Assembly: GCF_900445235.1 (NCBI RefSeq)
Contig: NZ_UFSM01000002.1
Location: 124,001 to 188,000 of the forward strand
Direction: 5' to 3'
DNA: 64,000 bases
From: Aminobacter aminovorans
GTDB taxonomy: Bacteria; Pseudomonadota; Alphaproteobacteria; Rhizobiales; Rhizobiaceae
The position numbers were made by a program, and so were the translations under genes. Position 1 is the first letter of the stretch; each line of letters opens with the position of its first letter. Below the pieces are notes generated by a model that did no database searches, was not told the origin of the DNA, and saw only the letters and a list, made by a program, of their open reading frames with translations. This document shows, piece by piece, positions 53,474 through 62,106 of the stretch.

Positions 53474-55234
53474 ATGTCACGACTTGATTTGCTCAATTCA
53501 CTCATTGGGCCTGTGATATCAGTCTCCGCATCGTCCGGGCTCGGGCAAGATTTTGCTCAATATGAGCAGGCATTCACAACATACAGCGCCACCCACATGT
53601 CCGCCGACGGCACAGCGTGGGCTTCATCAAACTATTATGATAGAGCCTTCATCAACTACGTTTGGTACATGCGGACGGGAGACAAGACATATCTTGACCA
53701 AGGCAATGCGATTGCTGCCGATTACCTCAGGAATTATGTTGAGGCGAACGATTATAGTATCGCATCATGGTGGTCCATGCCTAAAGGCATCACGGCACAC
53801 TATCTGATAAATGGAGACCAGGCCAGTCTAACTGCAATCGGCAAGCTGGCAGACCAAGTCGCAGGCGCATGGAACAGGGATAACAATTGGGCGAACCTTT
53901 TTGACCCCCACCTTTCCGGGGGGCGTGAGCAAGCCCGCAGTCTGGAAACCTTGACTCAGGCGATCATCATTGACGCACCCTCCGTGGGCGTCCCCAAGAT
54001 GCAGGCCAATGGTGATGATTGGGGAGTGGCCGGCGGGAACGATTTCCGGGCGCTCGCTAAGTCTCTGGTCGAAAAGATTCTGACCTCAGAATTTCAGAAT
54101 GCCGACGGCTCCAGGCCAAATTACATGGAAGGGGCGGCGGCCGACGGCTCGCCAATCGACAAGCCCTTCATGAACGGACTGATGAACGAGTCCCTGATCA
54201 ACTATTATGAACAGGTCGATGCTGATCCACGCATCATAACCTTTGTGAAAACCAATCTAGACTACATGTGGGCGAACGAATGGGACCCCACGGCCAAGGC
54301 TTTTCAATACATCGACAAGACGTCCGTCAATGGCGTTCAAGATACTCCGACAGCCGACGTGAACATGCTGATCGTGAGCGGGTTCGGCTTTGTCTACAAG
54401 CATACTGGCGATGCTACGTATCTAGAGCGTGGCAACCAAGTCTTCGAGGGTGGCGTTGATGGCAGCTGGCTGGCAGGCTCCAAGCAATTCAATCAGCAGT
54501 ATACCAGCTCCTACAACTACCTTGCCTACATTCAGGGCAAATCAGATACCTCCCTGGAGCCGAGTGCCGGCACTAGCACAGACACGGACAAGGGCATCGA
54601 CACAGGCACAGGCACAGACGGCCTCGCCGGAAGCGTCGAAAAGCTCGTGCTCACGGGGAAGGGAGGCAGGGACCATCTCGTGGGTGGCGCCGGCGACGAC
54701 CAATTATATGGTCAAGGCGGCAACGACAGGCTGGATGGCGGCAGCGGAAACGATACGCTTTATGGAGGTCTCGGTGCCGACGTCTTAAACGGAAACGATG
54801 GTGCCGACACGCTTCATGGTGAAGCTGGCAACGACACTCTCAAAGGAGGAGGCGGCAATGACAGGCTGAATGGCGGCGCCGGCAAAGACACTCTTGAGGG
54901 AATGGAGGGCCTCGACGTCCTGACCGGCGGGCAGGGAAATGATGTGTTCCTGTTCCGATCGACGATCGAGACCGCTAAAAACCTGCCCGATGTAATCACT
55001 GATTTCGAACACGGGATTGATCGGGTGAATCTGAGCCTCATTGACGCCAATCTGCGCGTCCAGGGCGATCAGGCGTTTTCCTTCATAGGCGACCAACAGT
55101 TTAGCGGAAAAGCAGGCGAGCTTCATTTCGTCAATCATGTGCTGTCAGGTGACGTGGATGGAGATAAGGTTGCCGATTTCGGCATCCAGATCGAAGGAAG
55201 CTCCGTGCTGACCACAGTGGACTTTGTCATCTAG
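53474..55234 (+). CDS. RTX-repeat secreted protein with probable glycan-active domain
   Basis: This is a 586-residue protein. Residues 1-360 are rich in Trp and Tyr with repeating helical pairs (SNYYDRAFINYVWYMRTGDK, LDQGNAIAADYLRNYV, SYNYLAYIQGK), which suggests an alpha/alpha-toroid of the kind found in polysaccharide hydrolases and lyases; this is inferred, not a firm family match. Residues 395-490 carry about eight calcium-binding nonapeptide repeats (GGxGxDxLx), then a C-terminal type I secretion-like end (DFGIQIEGSSVLTTVDFVI). No N-terminal signal is present, so export by a type I system (PrsDE-like) is likely. Rhizobial exopolysaccharide glycanases such as ExsH follow this plan. Confidence 0.8.
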   Translation: MSRLDLLNSLIGPVISVSASSGLGQDFAQYEQAFTTYSATHMSADGTAWASSNYYDRAFINYVWYMRTGDKTYLDQGNAIAADYLRNYVEANDYSIASWWSMPKGITAHYLINGDQASLTAIGKLADQVAGAWNRDNNWANLFDPHLSGGREQARSLETLTQAIIIDAPSVGVPKMQANGDDWGVAGGNDFRALAKSLVEKILTSEFQNADGSRPNYMEGAAADGSPIDKPFMNGLMNESLINYYEQVDADPRIITFVKTNLDYMWANEWDPTAKAFQYIDKTSVNGVQDTPTADVNMLIVSGFGFVYKHTGDATYLERGNQVFEGGVDGSWLAGSKQFNQQYTSSYNYLAYIQGKSDTSLEPSAGTSTDTDKGIDTGTGTDGLAGSVEKLVLTGKGGRDHLVGGAGDDQLYGQGGNDRLDGGSGNDTLYGGLGADVLNGNDGADTLHGEAGNDTLKGGGGNDRLNGGAGKDTLEGMEGLDVLTGGQGNDVFLFRSTIETAKNLPDVITDFEHGIDRVNLSLIDANLRVQGDQAFSFIGDQQFSGKAGELHFVNHVLSGDVDGDKVADFGIQIEGSSVLTTVDFVI

Positions 55235-55590
55235 CCCTCCATGCCGACCCCCAACCTGACAGCGTTGCGGCCATAGTTCCTCGAGTTCGCCGCTGTTCGA
55301 CACATTCGCTCCGGCTCGCTTTCAAGCCTGAGCTGAGCATTGTCGTGCGCGGCCCCCGGTTCCTGCCTGCAACCCGATTGCGGCGGGCAGGACAACACTG
55401 CTTGACCCTAAGGCCGCTGAACATCAACATGTGATATGCGCATTTGGGCGCGTCAGGTGTATGGTGCCCAAGAACGTGTATCTGGAGCTACGATGTTCGG
55501 CCAGTCTGGCAACCAACGACTTGAAGACTCGAAGCCGCCAGACAACAAGTAGTATTCTGCTAAGTCGTTGGTCTCATTTTAGGGAGACAG
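55235..55590. other. Intergenic, promoter region of the export operon
   Basis: No gene is seen. CCTGCC at about 55363 can pair with GGGCAGG at about 55386. AGGGAGACAG before 55591 is the ribosome site of the next gene. Confidence 0.4.
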
Positions 55591-56562
55591 GTGGACACTT
55601 CCCCAACCATGCATGACCGGACGGATGCTCTCATGGTGGGAGCACTCACCATGCTACGGCGGCGATATGCGCTTATTATTATTCCACTTCTGCTCTTTCT
55701 TCCGTTCAGCTACGCGATCGCATCATTTTGGCCTGGCAATTATGCTGCCCGCACCCTTCTTCTGGTTCAGCAGACGAAGAGCACCAATCCACTCTCGACG
55801 GATCAAGGGTCAACCTTCCCTTTGTTAAGCGAAAGGATTGATGGGCTTCGCGCGCTCCTGTTCAGCGAACATGTTCTGGGAAATGTCGTCGACGACCAGT
55901 TTGGTACAGCGATCGGCGAAAATGAAAAGCGGTTACGCATACAAGAGCTTCGGCGATCCTTGTGGCTCGAACCTATCGGCAACGAGTTTCTCCAGATCAC
56001 CTATACCGGCAAAATGGCCCAAGGCCTCGGTGTCAGACTGGAAATAGTTCTGATCAGATTCACTGAAGCACTGATGCGTCAAGGTGGCCGAAATGTCGGC
56101 GACCTTTTGTTGGAACGACGCGCAAGGGAACTCAATGACGCAAAGCGGGCAGTTGACCAACTTGCCGCGCAACGCGACACGGTTCCGATCACCCAACGTG
56201 GCGAATTTGAAAAGAAGTTATCCAGTGCCACGCTGAAGCTGGACGCCGCTCAAACCGTATATGACGAATATCAACGCCAGCTTGGCAGCTCGGCACCTGG
56301 TCCAGGCGTGGATCTGGTGAACTCTGCATCCAGCATGATAGTCGTCGATCCGCCGAGTGATCCCCAGTTTCCCTCGATGTCAAAGCTGTACAAGCTTGCG
56401 ATCATCTTTGGCGCAGGCGTGCTCTTTTCATTCGGATTGGCTTTCGCCGCGGAGATGATGGACCCCTACGTAAGGGATCGTCGGTCCATCGCAAAGATCA
56501 CTGGATTGAATTTCGTCGCCACTATCGGAAGAATCGACCAAACGCGCGATGGACGGCCATGA
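55591..56562 (+). CDS. Wzz/GumC-type polysaccharide co-polymerase
   Basis: This 323-residue protein has two membrane helices (about 25-47 and 267-288) bracketing a periplasmic, coiled-coil-rich region with the Wzz domain (AARTLLLVQQTKSTNP near 52). In rhizobial ExoP this part is fused to a C-terminal tyrosine kinase; here the chain ends soon after the second helix and the kinase-like part is a separate gene. It controls chain length and export. The start is GTG with AGGGAG. The stop overlaps the next start (ATGA). Confidence 0.88.
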   Translation: MDTSPTMHDRTDALMVGALTMLRRRYALIIIPLLLFLPFSYAIASFWPGNYAARTLLLVQQTKSTNPLSTDQGSTFPLLSERIDGLRALLFSEHVLGNVVDDQFGTAIGENEKRLRIQELRRSLWLEPIGNEFLQITYTGKMAQGLGVRLEIVLIRFTEALMRQGGRNVGDLLLERRARELNDAKRAVDQLAAQRDTVPITQRGEFEKKLSSATLKLDAAQTVYDEYQRQLGSSAPGPGVDLVNSASSMIVVDPPSDPQFPSMSKLYKLAIIFGAGVLFSFGLAFAAEMMDPYVRDRRSIAKITGLNFVATIGRIDQTRDGRP

Positions 56563-57758
56563 ACAGGCGATTGCTCTACGCCGCACTTGCGCTAGGTTTC
56601 TCTTCGGTCTTCACGCACGCTCAGAACGCCACACCAGTTCAATCACGAGTAACCACTCAGGTATTGAGCAAGGCAGATCGGCTTCTAGTCCGCCTTCTTG
56701 GCTATCCCGAACTGAGTGGCGAATATCGCATAGGCCCCGAAGGGGACATAACCATGGCGGTTATCGGCCGGGTCAATGTATCGGGTCTGGATGCCGCGTC
56801 GCTTGAAAAGCTGTTGTCGGACAGGGTAACTGAAATTACCGGCAAGCCCGGCAAAGCGACCGTGGAAGTCATTGCATACAAGCCCGTTTTTGTGACCGGC
56901 CTCGTCGAGAATTCGGGCGCGGTCCCCTGGCAGCCCGGCCTGACCGTGTTGCAGGCAGTGGCCCTGGCTGGTGGTTTGGTACAGCCAACTTCGAAACTGA
57001 ATGACGAACCCGGGTCGGTCGAGCGCAGTGATGCCGAGTACCGCAAACTTCTCGACGACCAGATACGAAGCGTTGCCACGATTGCTCGCCTCAAATCGGA
57101 ACGCGCCCATGCTCCGGCCATTGCCATTCCCGACATCCTGACAAAGCTTGCAGGCAAAGATGCAGCGCAAGATCTCATCCAGCGCGAACAACTCGTGCTT
57201 AGTTCCCGAATGGGCTCACTGGATGCACAACTGGCCGCGAACGCTCGCGCCAAAACAGCAGCCAACGACGAACTCCACCGCCTCCAGGAACAACGAACTC
57301 TTTTGGACGGGCAGATAGAACAGCAGCGTAGCACTGCGGCCGAAATGAACGATCTGCAAAAGCGCGGAGTCGTACGGGCTGAAACGGCCCGTGAAGCCGC
57401 TTTCCGACTTTCTGACATCGAGGAGAAGCGCACGAATACACTCGTTGCCATCGCCCGCGTTCAGTCCCTGATTTTTTCTTTGGAGAGTGGAGAGACGGTT
57501 ATAAAGTCAGACAGCTCTTCCAGGTTGGATCTAGACATTTCCCGCCTCGAGCAGAAGATCTTCCAGAATTCCATCGAACTGGAAATATGGCGGTCGGATA
57601 CCGTGAAGCAAAGCGAGTTCTTGATCCGCTACCAGATAGTTCGCAATGGCGGCGTAATCACGCCGGACGCGAAATTTTATTCAGAGCTTCTTCCCAAGGA
57701 TGTACTGGTCGTTGGAGATGATGGATCGTCAACCCCGAGCGCGGTGGGTGACAAATGA
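56559..57758 (+). CDS. Wza/ExoF-type polysaccharide export protein
   Basis: This 399-residue protein has a signal peptide (about 1-22, no lipobox Cys, so probably not lipidated) and a PES domain (LSKADRLLVRLLGYPELSGE, then YRIGPEGDITMAVIGRV). An SLBB-type segment (VFVTGLVENSGAVPWQPGLT) follows near 110-130, then a long coiled-coil region (about 165-330). The coiled coil and length are like rhizobial ExoF more than enteric Wza. It forms the outer-membrane or periplasmic exit path. Both ends overlap neighbours by ATGA, so this is a tight three-gene operon. Confidence 0.9.
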   Translation: MNRRLLYAALALGFSSVFTHAQNATPVQSRVTTQVLSKADRLLVRLLGYPELSGEYRIGPEGDITMAVIGRVNVSGLDAASLEKLLSDRVTEITGKPGKATVEVIAYKPVFVTGLVENSGAVPWQPGLTVLQAVALAGGLVQPTSKLNDEPGSVERSDAEYRKLLDDQIRSVATIARLKSERAHAPAIAIPDILTKLAGKDAAQDLIQREQLVLSSRMGSLDAQLAANARAKTAANDELHRLQEQRTLLDGQIEQQRSTAAEMNDLQKRGVVRAETAREAAFRLSDIEEKRTNTLVAIARVQSLIFSLESGETVIKSDSSSRLDLDISRLEQKIFQNSIELEIWRSDTVKQSEFLIRYQIVRNGGVITPDAKFYSELLPKDVLVVGDDGSSTPSAVGDK

Positions 57759-58477
57759 CACGACACGAGCTGGCCTTTGCAGATCTGCCGCCATCGTCAG
57801 AAGCAACCAAGCCCAGATGGCTCGTGGAACTCGAACTGCTGGCGCTTGGGATCGCCGCCAACCACCAGCGCGTGATCGCTCTGTCCGCCCCAAGCCCGAA
57901 TTCCGGGGTAACGACCATTTCCCGCGCGCTGGCCAATGTGTTTGCACAGTCGGGATTGACGACCCTTATCATCGATTGGACTGGACCCCTCAGTTACACA
58001 AACAGGTATACACTGCAAGATCGGCTTCGGAACTATGATTACGGGTCCCTCCGCCCACCAAACTGCGCGATCCTCAGATTGGCGACAGTCGGCATCGTGC
58101 CGGATGTCGGACAACTGATTGAGGTGCTCGAGAGCAGCGCGTTGAAGTTTGACAGGTTGGTCTTCGATCTACCTCCCCTGACGGGTGTGCAGCTTGGGCA
58201 AATGAACCCGCTTCGTGCAGCCGCGTCAGCCGACGCATTCTTTTTGATATGCACCAGACATCGTGAAAAACGCAGAGTCTTGTTCAATGCGGTCGAAAGT
58301 GCCTTCAAGGCAAGCGTGCCAATCAGCGGCCTGATCATGAACGACGTCCATCACAGCTATATCGGCAATGAAGTTGTTCGTTGGGCAAACAGGTATCTGC
58401 GTTGGGTCCCTCCGATCAAGAATTCCATGGTGCGATTGGGAAAATCAGTGAAAGAACTTGAAGAGGGGACGGATTAG
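57755..58477 (+). CDS. BY-kinase/CpsD-like protein with altered P-loop
   Basis: This is a 240-residue MinD/BY-kinase-like protein. The position of Walker A reads SAPSPNSGVTTISRALANVF: the invariant Lys before the Thr pair is Val, so normal ATP binding is doubtful. The Walker A-prime region is LIIDWTGPLS rather than DxDxR. A Walker B-like VFDLPPL is present near 143. There is no C-terminal tyrosine cluster. It may act as a non-catalytic regulator of the Wzz-like partner encoded two genes upstream. Confidence 0.8.
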   Translation: MTRHELAFADLPPSSEATKPRWLVELELLALGIAANHQRVIALSAPSPNSGVTTISRALANVFAQSGLTTLIIDWTGPLSYTNRYTLQDRLRNYDYGSLRPPNCAILRLATVGIVPDVGQLIEVLESSALKFDRLVFDLPPLTGVQLGQMNPLRAAASADAFFLICTRHREKRRVLFNAVESAFKASVPISGLIMNDVHHSYIGNEVVRWANRYLRWVPPIKNSMVRLGKSVKELEEGTD

Positions 58478-59097
58478 CCTTTTCCATTTTTCGAAACCCA
58501 ACCACAGCAGCAGGGGAAATAGCGCGACGTCACTTCGATTTCATGTGGTCAATGCCGATGACTTCAGGGCTCGCCAGATCGCGCTTGTTCACCCAATTGC
58601 AGCTAAGCGAGAAGGCGCTGCTGTTGACTGCCTTGCAGCCACCGCAGCACCTGAGAGTACATCTGTTTCGTGGACGGCTATTGGGGCGATACGATACGTC
58701 AAATGACATTCGCGCTTCTCAACCCAGACAGACGACGGCTTCACTAGCGTTAGTAGATCTTGCGTGGTGGCCGGCTCCTCACCGGGCTATCACGGGGACC
58801 TTGGAGAAAAATCGGACGTTTTCCAACCGGAGGGGCGGGCCTGTTCGGGACGTGACCGGTTGACCAAAAACACCGCCTGAGGACGCCCAGCGTACAACAC
58901 TAATGCTAGCTCGAACGACTCTAGTTCCAGGCCTGCCGTAGCGGATGGCCGCCGCGATAGACGCTCGCCTTTTATTTCGAGACAATGCCTTCCATGCGTT
59001 CCGCGCGGCAAATAGCTCAGCACGGGTACCGTTGAATGCCTAACTGAACTGGATAGGAACATCGGGCCGATGAATTCCGACCAGGTGCTGCAACCTG

Positions 59098-59410
59098 GCG
59101 CGTCGGTCCTGGCTGCAACTCCTTACCGTCGAGACTGAGCAGATCGAAGGCGTAAAAACACGAGGCTCGCGCTTTCCCAACGAATCACGCTGACCAGCCT
59201 TTTGAAGGCGGAACGGCCGGTCTCATCCTGCACAACCATCTCGCCGTCGAGGACGGCAGCATCACGCCTGATCTAGGCGCGGGCACCAGCCAGCACTGCC
59301 GCTTATTTCATCGACCAGTCGTGACCGTTGCGGGGTGAAGGCGCTTACTTCGGTGCCAGCTATATGTATCTGGGTCCTATAGCCGTCATATCTGATTTCA
59401 TCCGTCCAGG
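59098..59410 (-). pseudogene. ATP-dependent DNA ligase (LigD/LigC-type) remnant
   Basis: The minus strand reads WTDEIRYDGYRTQIHIAGTE in one frame and, after a shift, AVLDGEMVVQDETGRSAFKR and LVSVIRWESASLVF, then FDLLSLDGKEL in another frame. These are ligase motif I and the following adenylation-domain blocks. The nucleotidyl-acceptor Lys of motif I (EIKxDGYR) is Arg. Only about 100 codons survive, with stops and frameshifts. The parent gene would be a non-homologous end-joining ligase. Confidence 0.8.
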
Positions 59411-59505
59411 CGCGTCGCCCCGGGTGGCTTGTTGACCAGTGTCGGGATGCAGGGTGGTATGAACGCAGATCGCCCCTGATCTCTCATCGACCACCTGTTG
59501 CTAAA

Positions 59506-59537
59506 GCGGCCCGCTTGGGTTTACCAAGTCGGGCCGC
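59506..59537. repeat. Strong GC-rich hairpin
   Basis: GCGGCCCGCTTGG pairs with CCAAGTCGGGCCGC across a short loop (13 pairs with one mismatch). There is no adjacent gene end, so it may mark the former end of a lost gene. Confidence 0.45.
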
Positions 59538-59992
59538 CTGCATTGCGTGGTGGGGTGGGCATGGCAGCCGACGCAATACTCAACTCTTGAATTTACGCTC
59601 TGCTTCGACGTCGCACCTCACCGTGCAAGCCTAATGTTGCTCTCGCGGGGGTTGCGGGCAATAGCCCATTGGATCAGGGTGTCGTAGCCAATTCGTAACA
59701 CAAGGCAGGCGAAGCGCTGTGGCTTAACGCCCCGACGGTGGAGGCGCTTCAGCTGCCCGTCCTCGTAGGGTCAAACGAGACATACCGGCCTCTTGTGCGC
59801 AGGCCGACCGACGGCTTTAGCAACCGCGGCATCCCGCGCCTGAAAATATGGCCAAGCCGCTTCCAGTCCGTAAATCAGGCCTTCGCAGTACATTATACTG
59901 GCCGAACCAAAAGCTTCCGCATGCCTGCTTTATGGTGACGAGCTCAGGCGACCCGTCGATGACTTAGGGGAGTCTATACTGCTCAGCTTAGC

Positions 59993-61132
59993 CTATGACT
60001 GCTTGCCGCTCCTGGAGATATTCCACGCAGCTCCGCTCGGACCAACCAAATACAACAGACCGCCGAATGCGGATGCCATGGTGGATAGCGCAACATATCT
60101 TGCCAGCGACAATAGCCCCCAACTGCCGGGCGCCAGCAGAACAAAACCGCAGGCCACGACAATTCCCGTCGCCAGCATTGGATTTCCCGCCGCAATCCAG
60201 ATCAAGCCAGACGCAAATGCCGCGATGAATGCGTATGGGGCAATCGACCTTATGGCTTTTCCCGATATGAACATGAAAGCTGTCCGGCCTCTTCGAGGAT
60301 CTGCTAGCCCAGCGAGCATCACGAGTTGCTGAATGTTGCCGGCCCCCAGCCTGATCCGCCTGCGGATGTCCTGGACCGACCGGGACACTTCCAATTCCTC
60401 AATACGAATTTCGGAGGCATAGACTGCTTGGGCGCCGGTGGCGACAATCTTCATTGGAAGCACGAAATCGTCGTTTATCGTGTCACTCGCTAGCTTGGTC
60501 CACAGACTTCTTCGGACAAGATAGAAGGCTCCATGGGCCCCCATGACCGATCCAAACGCCGATTCAAGTCGTTTTACGTTGGTCTGATAACGCCAGTACG
60601 CCCTTTCAGCGAATGATGAGCCGGCGCTGAGGTGATACGAACCACAAACGACACCTATACGTTTATCACCGAAATAGCATGCGGCCGATATCAGTGCGTC
60701 TGCATCCAACAATGAAGACGTGTCGGACAATGCAATTATCTCTGCCGTTGACTTCCCAATAAGTTCGTTAATCACCGCGACTTTTCCGATATTCTGCCGG
60801 TATACCGCGACAGAAACCCGCTTGTGATCTGCCTTTTGCTCAGACATCACTGCGGTAAGAACCTGCTCCGTTCTATCGCTGCAGCCATCGAGCGCTATGG
60901 TGACGGTGAGGTCGCCCGGGTATTCCAAAGCAAATAGATTTCTTACCTTGTCAGCAATTACCTCCTGCTCATTGTGGGCAGGCACAATTAATTCCATAGC
61001 TGGGAAAACGACGGGCCTATCCATTTCCCTGCGGGTGCTTGGTTTTATCCGCGTTAAAATCCAGAGTATTGTTGGATACAAAACGAAATGGTACACTAAC
61101 AGCCCGATCGACACGAAGAAGACAGTTGCCAT
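59993..61132 (-). CDS. GT2-family membrane glycosyltransferase
   Basis: This 379-residue protein has an N-terminal helix (about 3-25), a GT-A domain (ELIVPAHNEQEVIADKV near 50, IALDGCSDRTEQV near 82, IALSDTSSLLDADAL near 133 as the DxD-like site, NDDFVLPMKI near 220 with the catalytic Asp), and RRIRLGAGNIQQL near 263 in place of QxxRW. Three or four helices follow at the C terminus. This layout suits a processive or lipid-linked sugar transferase. The opposite orientation to its neighbours suggests its own promoter near 61.2 kb. Confidence 0.9.
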   Translation of the reverse strand: MATVFFVSIGLLVYHFVLYPTILWILTRIKPSTRREMDRPVVFPAMELIVPAHNEQEVIADKVRNLFALEYPGDLTVTIALDGCSDRTEQVLTAVMSEQKADHKRVSVAVYRQNIGKVAVINELIGKSTAEIIALSDTSSLLDADALISAACYFGDKRIGVVCGSYHLSAGSSFAERAYWRYQTNVKRLESAFGSVMGAHGAFYLVRRSLWTKLASDTINDDFVLPMKIVATGAQAVYASEIRIEELEVSRSVQDIRRRIRLGAGNIQQLVMLAGLADPRRGRTAFMFISGKAIRSIAPYAFIAAFASGLIWIAAGNPMLATGIVVACGFVLLAPGSWGLLSLARYVALSTMASAFGGLLYLVGPSGAAWNISRSGKQS

Positions 61133-61443
61133 CGCCAGGATTTCTCCCTGTGCCAGCGCCTGACTGCATTTTCCAAAGTCCTAACCACCCGAACCCAAGC
61201 GGCCGCGCTCACTGCAGAGCCCGTGTCAGGCCGTTATGGCTACTCTGAAACGGCGGGACTGTCGACCAACTCCTAGCGCTCTAACCCGATGAAGACATGC
61301 TCAAGTCCACGAGGCCACTGTAACCGGGAACAGCCTGGCTCCGGAGGCCCAGGCCCCAACGAATGTCGAAGGCACGGTTTGGTTGCAAGAATGCGCCCTC
61401 CCATATAGGGTTCTCGAGCGGCCCAGAAGGATGATCGTGTACT
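61133..61443. other. Divergent intergenic region
   Basis: No gene is seen. It should hold promoters for the GT2 gene (minus) and the acyltransferase gene (plus). AGAAGGA at about 61425-61431 is the nearest ribosome-site-like run to the latter. Confidence 0.4.
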
Positions 61444-62031
61444 TTGTACAGCCGGCCAGCCGAACCTTTGAAAGCAGCTCGAACGGTCGTCGCATTATGG
61501 CGAGGGCTGTTGTTTCCCGCAAAATGCAAACTGCTTGGCAGGCGCTTCTCAGCGGGCCGAAATCTGAAGATCTTTGGCCGCCTTCACCTCAAGGGCCCTG
61601 GCAAGGTGGTCCTTGGAGACAATGTCGTCATCGATCGATTGGTTACGCCCTGGACTTACAGTTCGGAGGCTCAGATTACGATAGGAAGCGACACCTATCT
61701 GAATGGCACGCGCTTCGGATGCAAACAGTCCATCTCGATTGGCCGCCTCGGAATTTTAGGCGACGCGTCGATTTCCGACACAGATTTCCATAGCACCCAT
61801 GTCGACCGCCACAGCCAACTTGCCAGTGTCCGAACGGCACCCGTGGCGATCGAGGAGAATGTATGGGTTGCCTCGGCGGTCGGAATCTTGCCGGGAACCC
61901 GTATCGGGACAAACTCGGTCGTTGGCTACGGAGCGGTGTGCGCGGGCGTCTACCCGGCAAACTCGATCATCGTGGGCAATCCAGCCAAAGTCGTAAAGGC
62001 TGTTCCGGGCACTCAGGAGACTGAAAACTAG
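61444..62031 (+). CDS. Left-handed beta-helix acyltransferase
   Basis: This protein of about 195 residues has hexapeptide-repeat character (VVLGDNVVIDRL, ITIGSDTYLNGTRFGC, ISIGRLGILGDASI, then VGILPGTRIGTNSVVGYGAV and IIVGNPAKVVK). This is the serine acetyltransferase/NodL/WcaF-like family, which O-acetylates sugars using acetyl-CoA. The ending GNPAKVVKAV is diagnostic. The exact start is unclear: TTG 61444 is the earliest in frame and no strong ribosome site decides it. Confidence 0.85.
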   Translation: MYSRPAEPLKAARTVVALWRGLLFPAKCKLLGRRFSAGRNLKIFGRLHLKGPGKVVLGDNVVIDRLVTPWTYSSEAQITIGSDTYLNGTRFGCKQSISIGRLGILGDASISDTDFHSTHVDRHSQLASVRTAPVAIEENVWVASAVGILPGTRIGTNSVVGYGAVCAGVYPANSIIVGNPAKVVKAVPGTQETEN

Positions 62032-62106
62032 CTGGTCGCGCCTATTCGGCGAAGGCCCAATGATGCCGAGAGTGGGCTAATCAGAAACAGCAGGTCGCCG
62101 GCGCGA

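Larger units (their letters stand above)
58478..59992. other. 1.5-kb region without intact genes
   Basis: It contains a DNA ligase remnant (59098-59410) and a strong hairpin (59506-59537). Other open frames are short and overlap each other without recognisable content. Confidence 0.5.
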
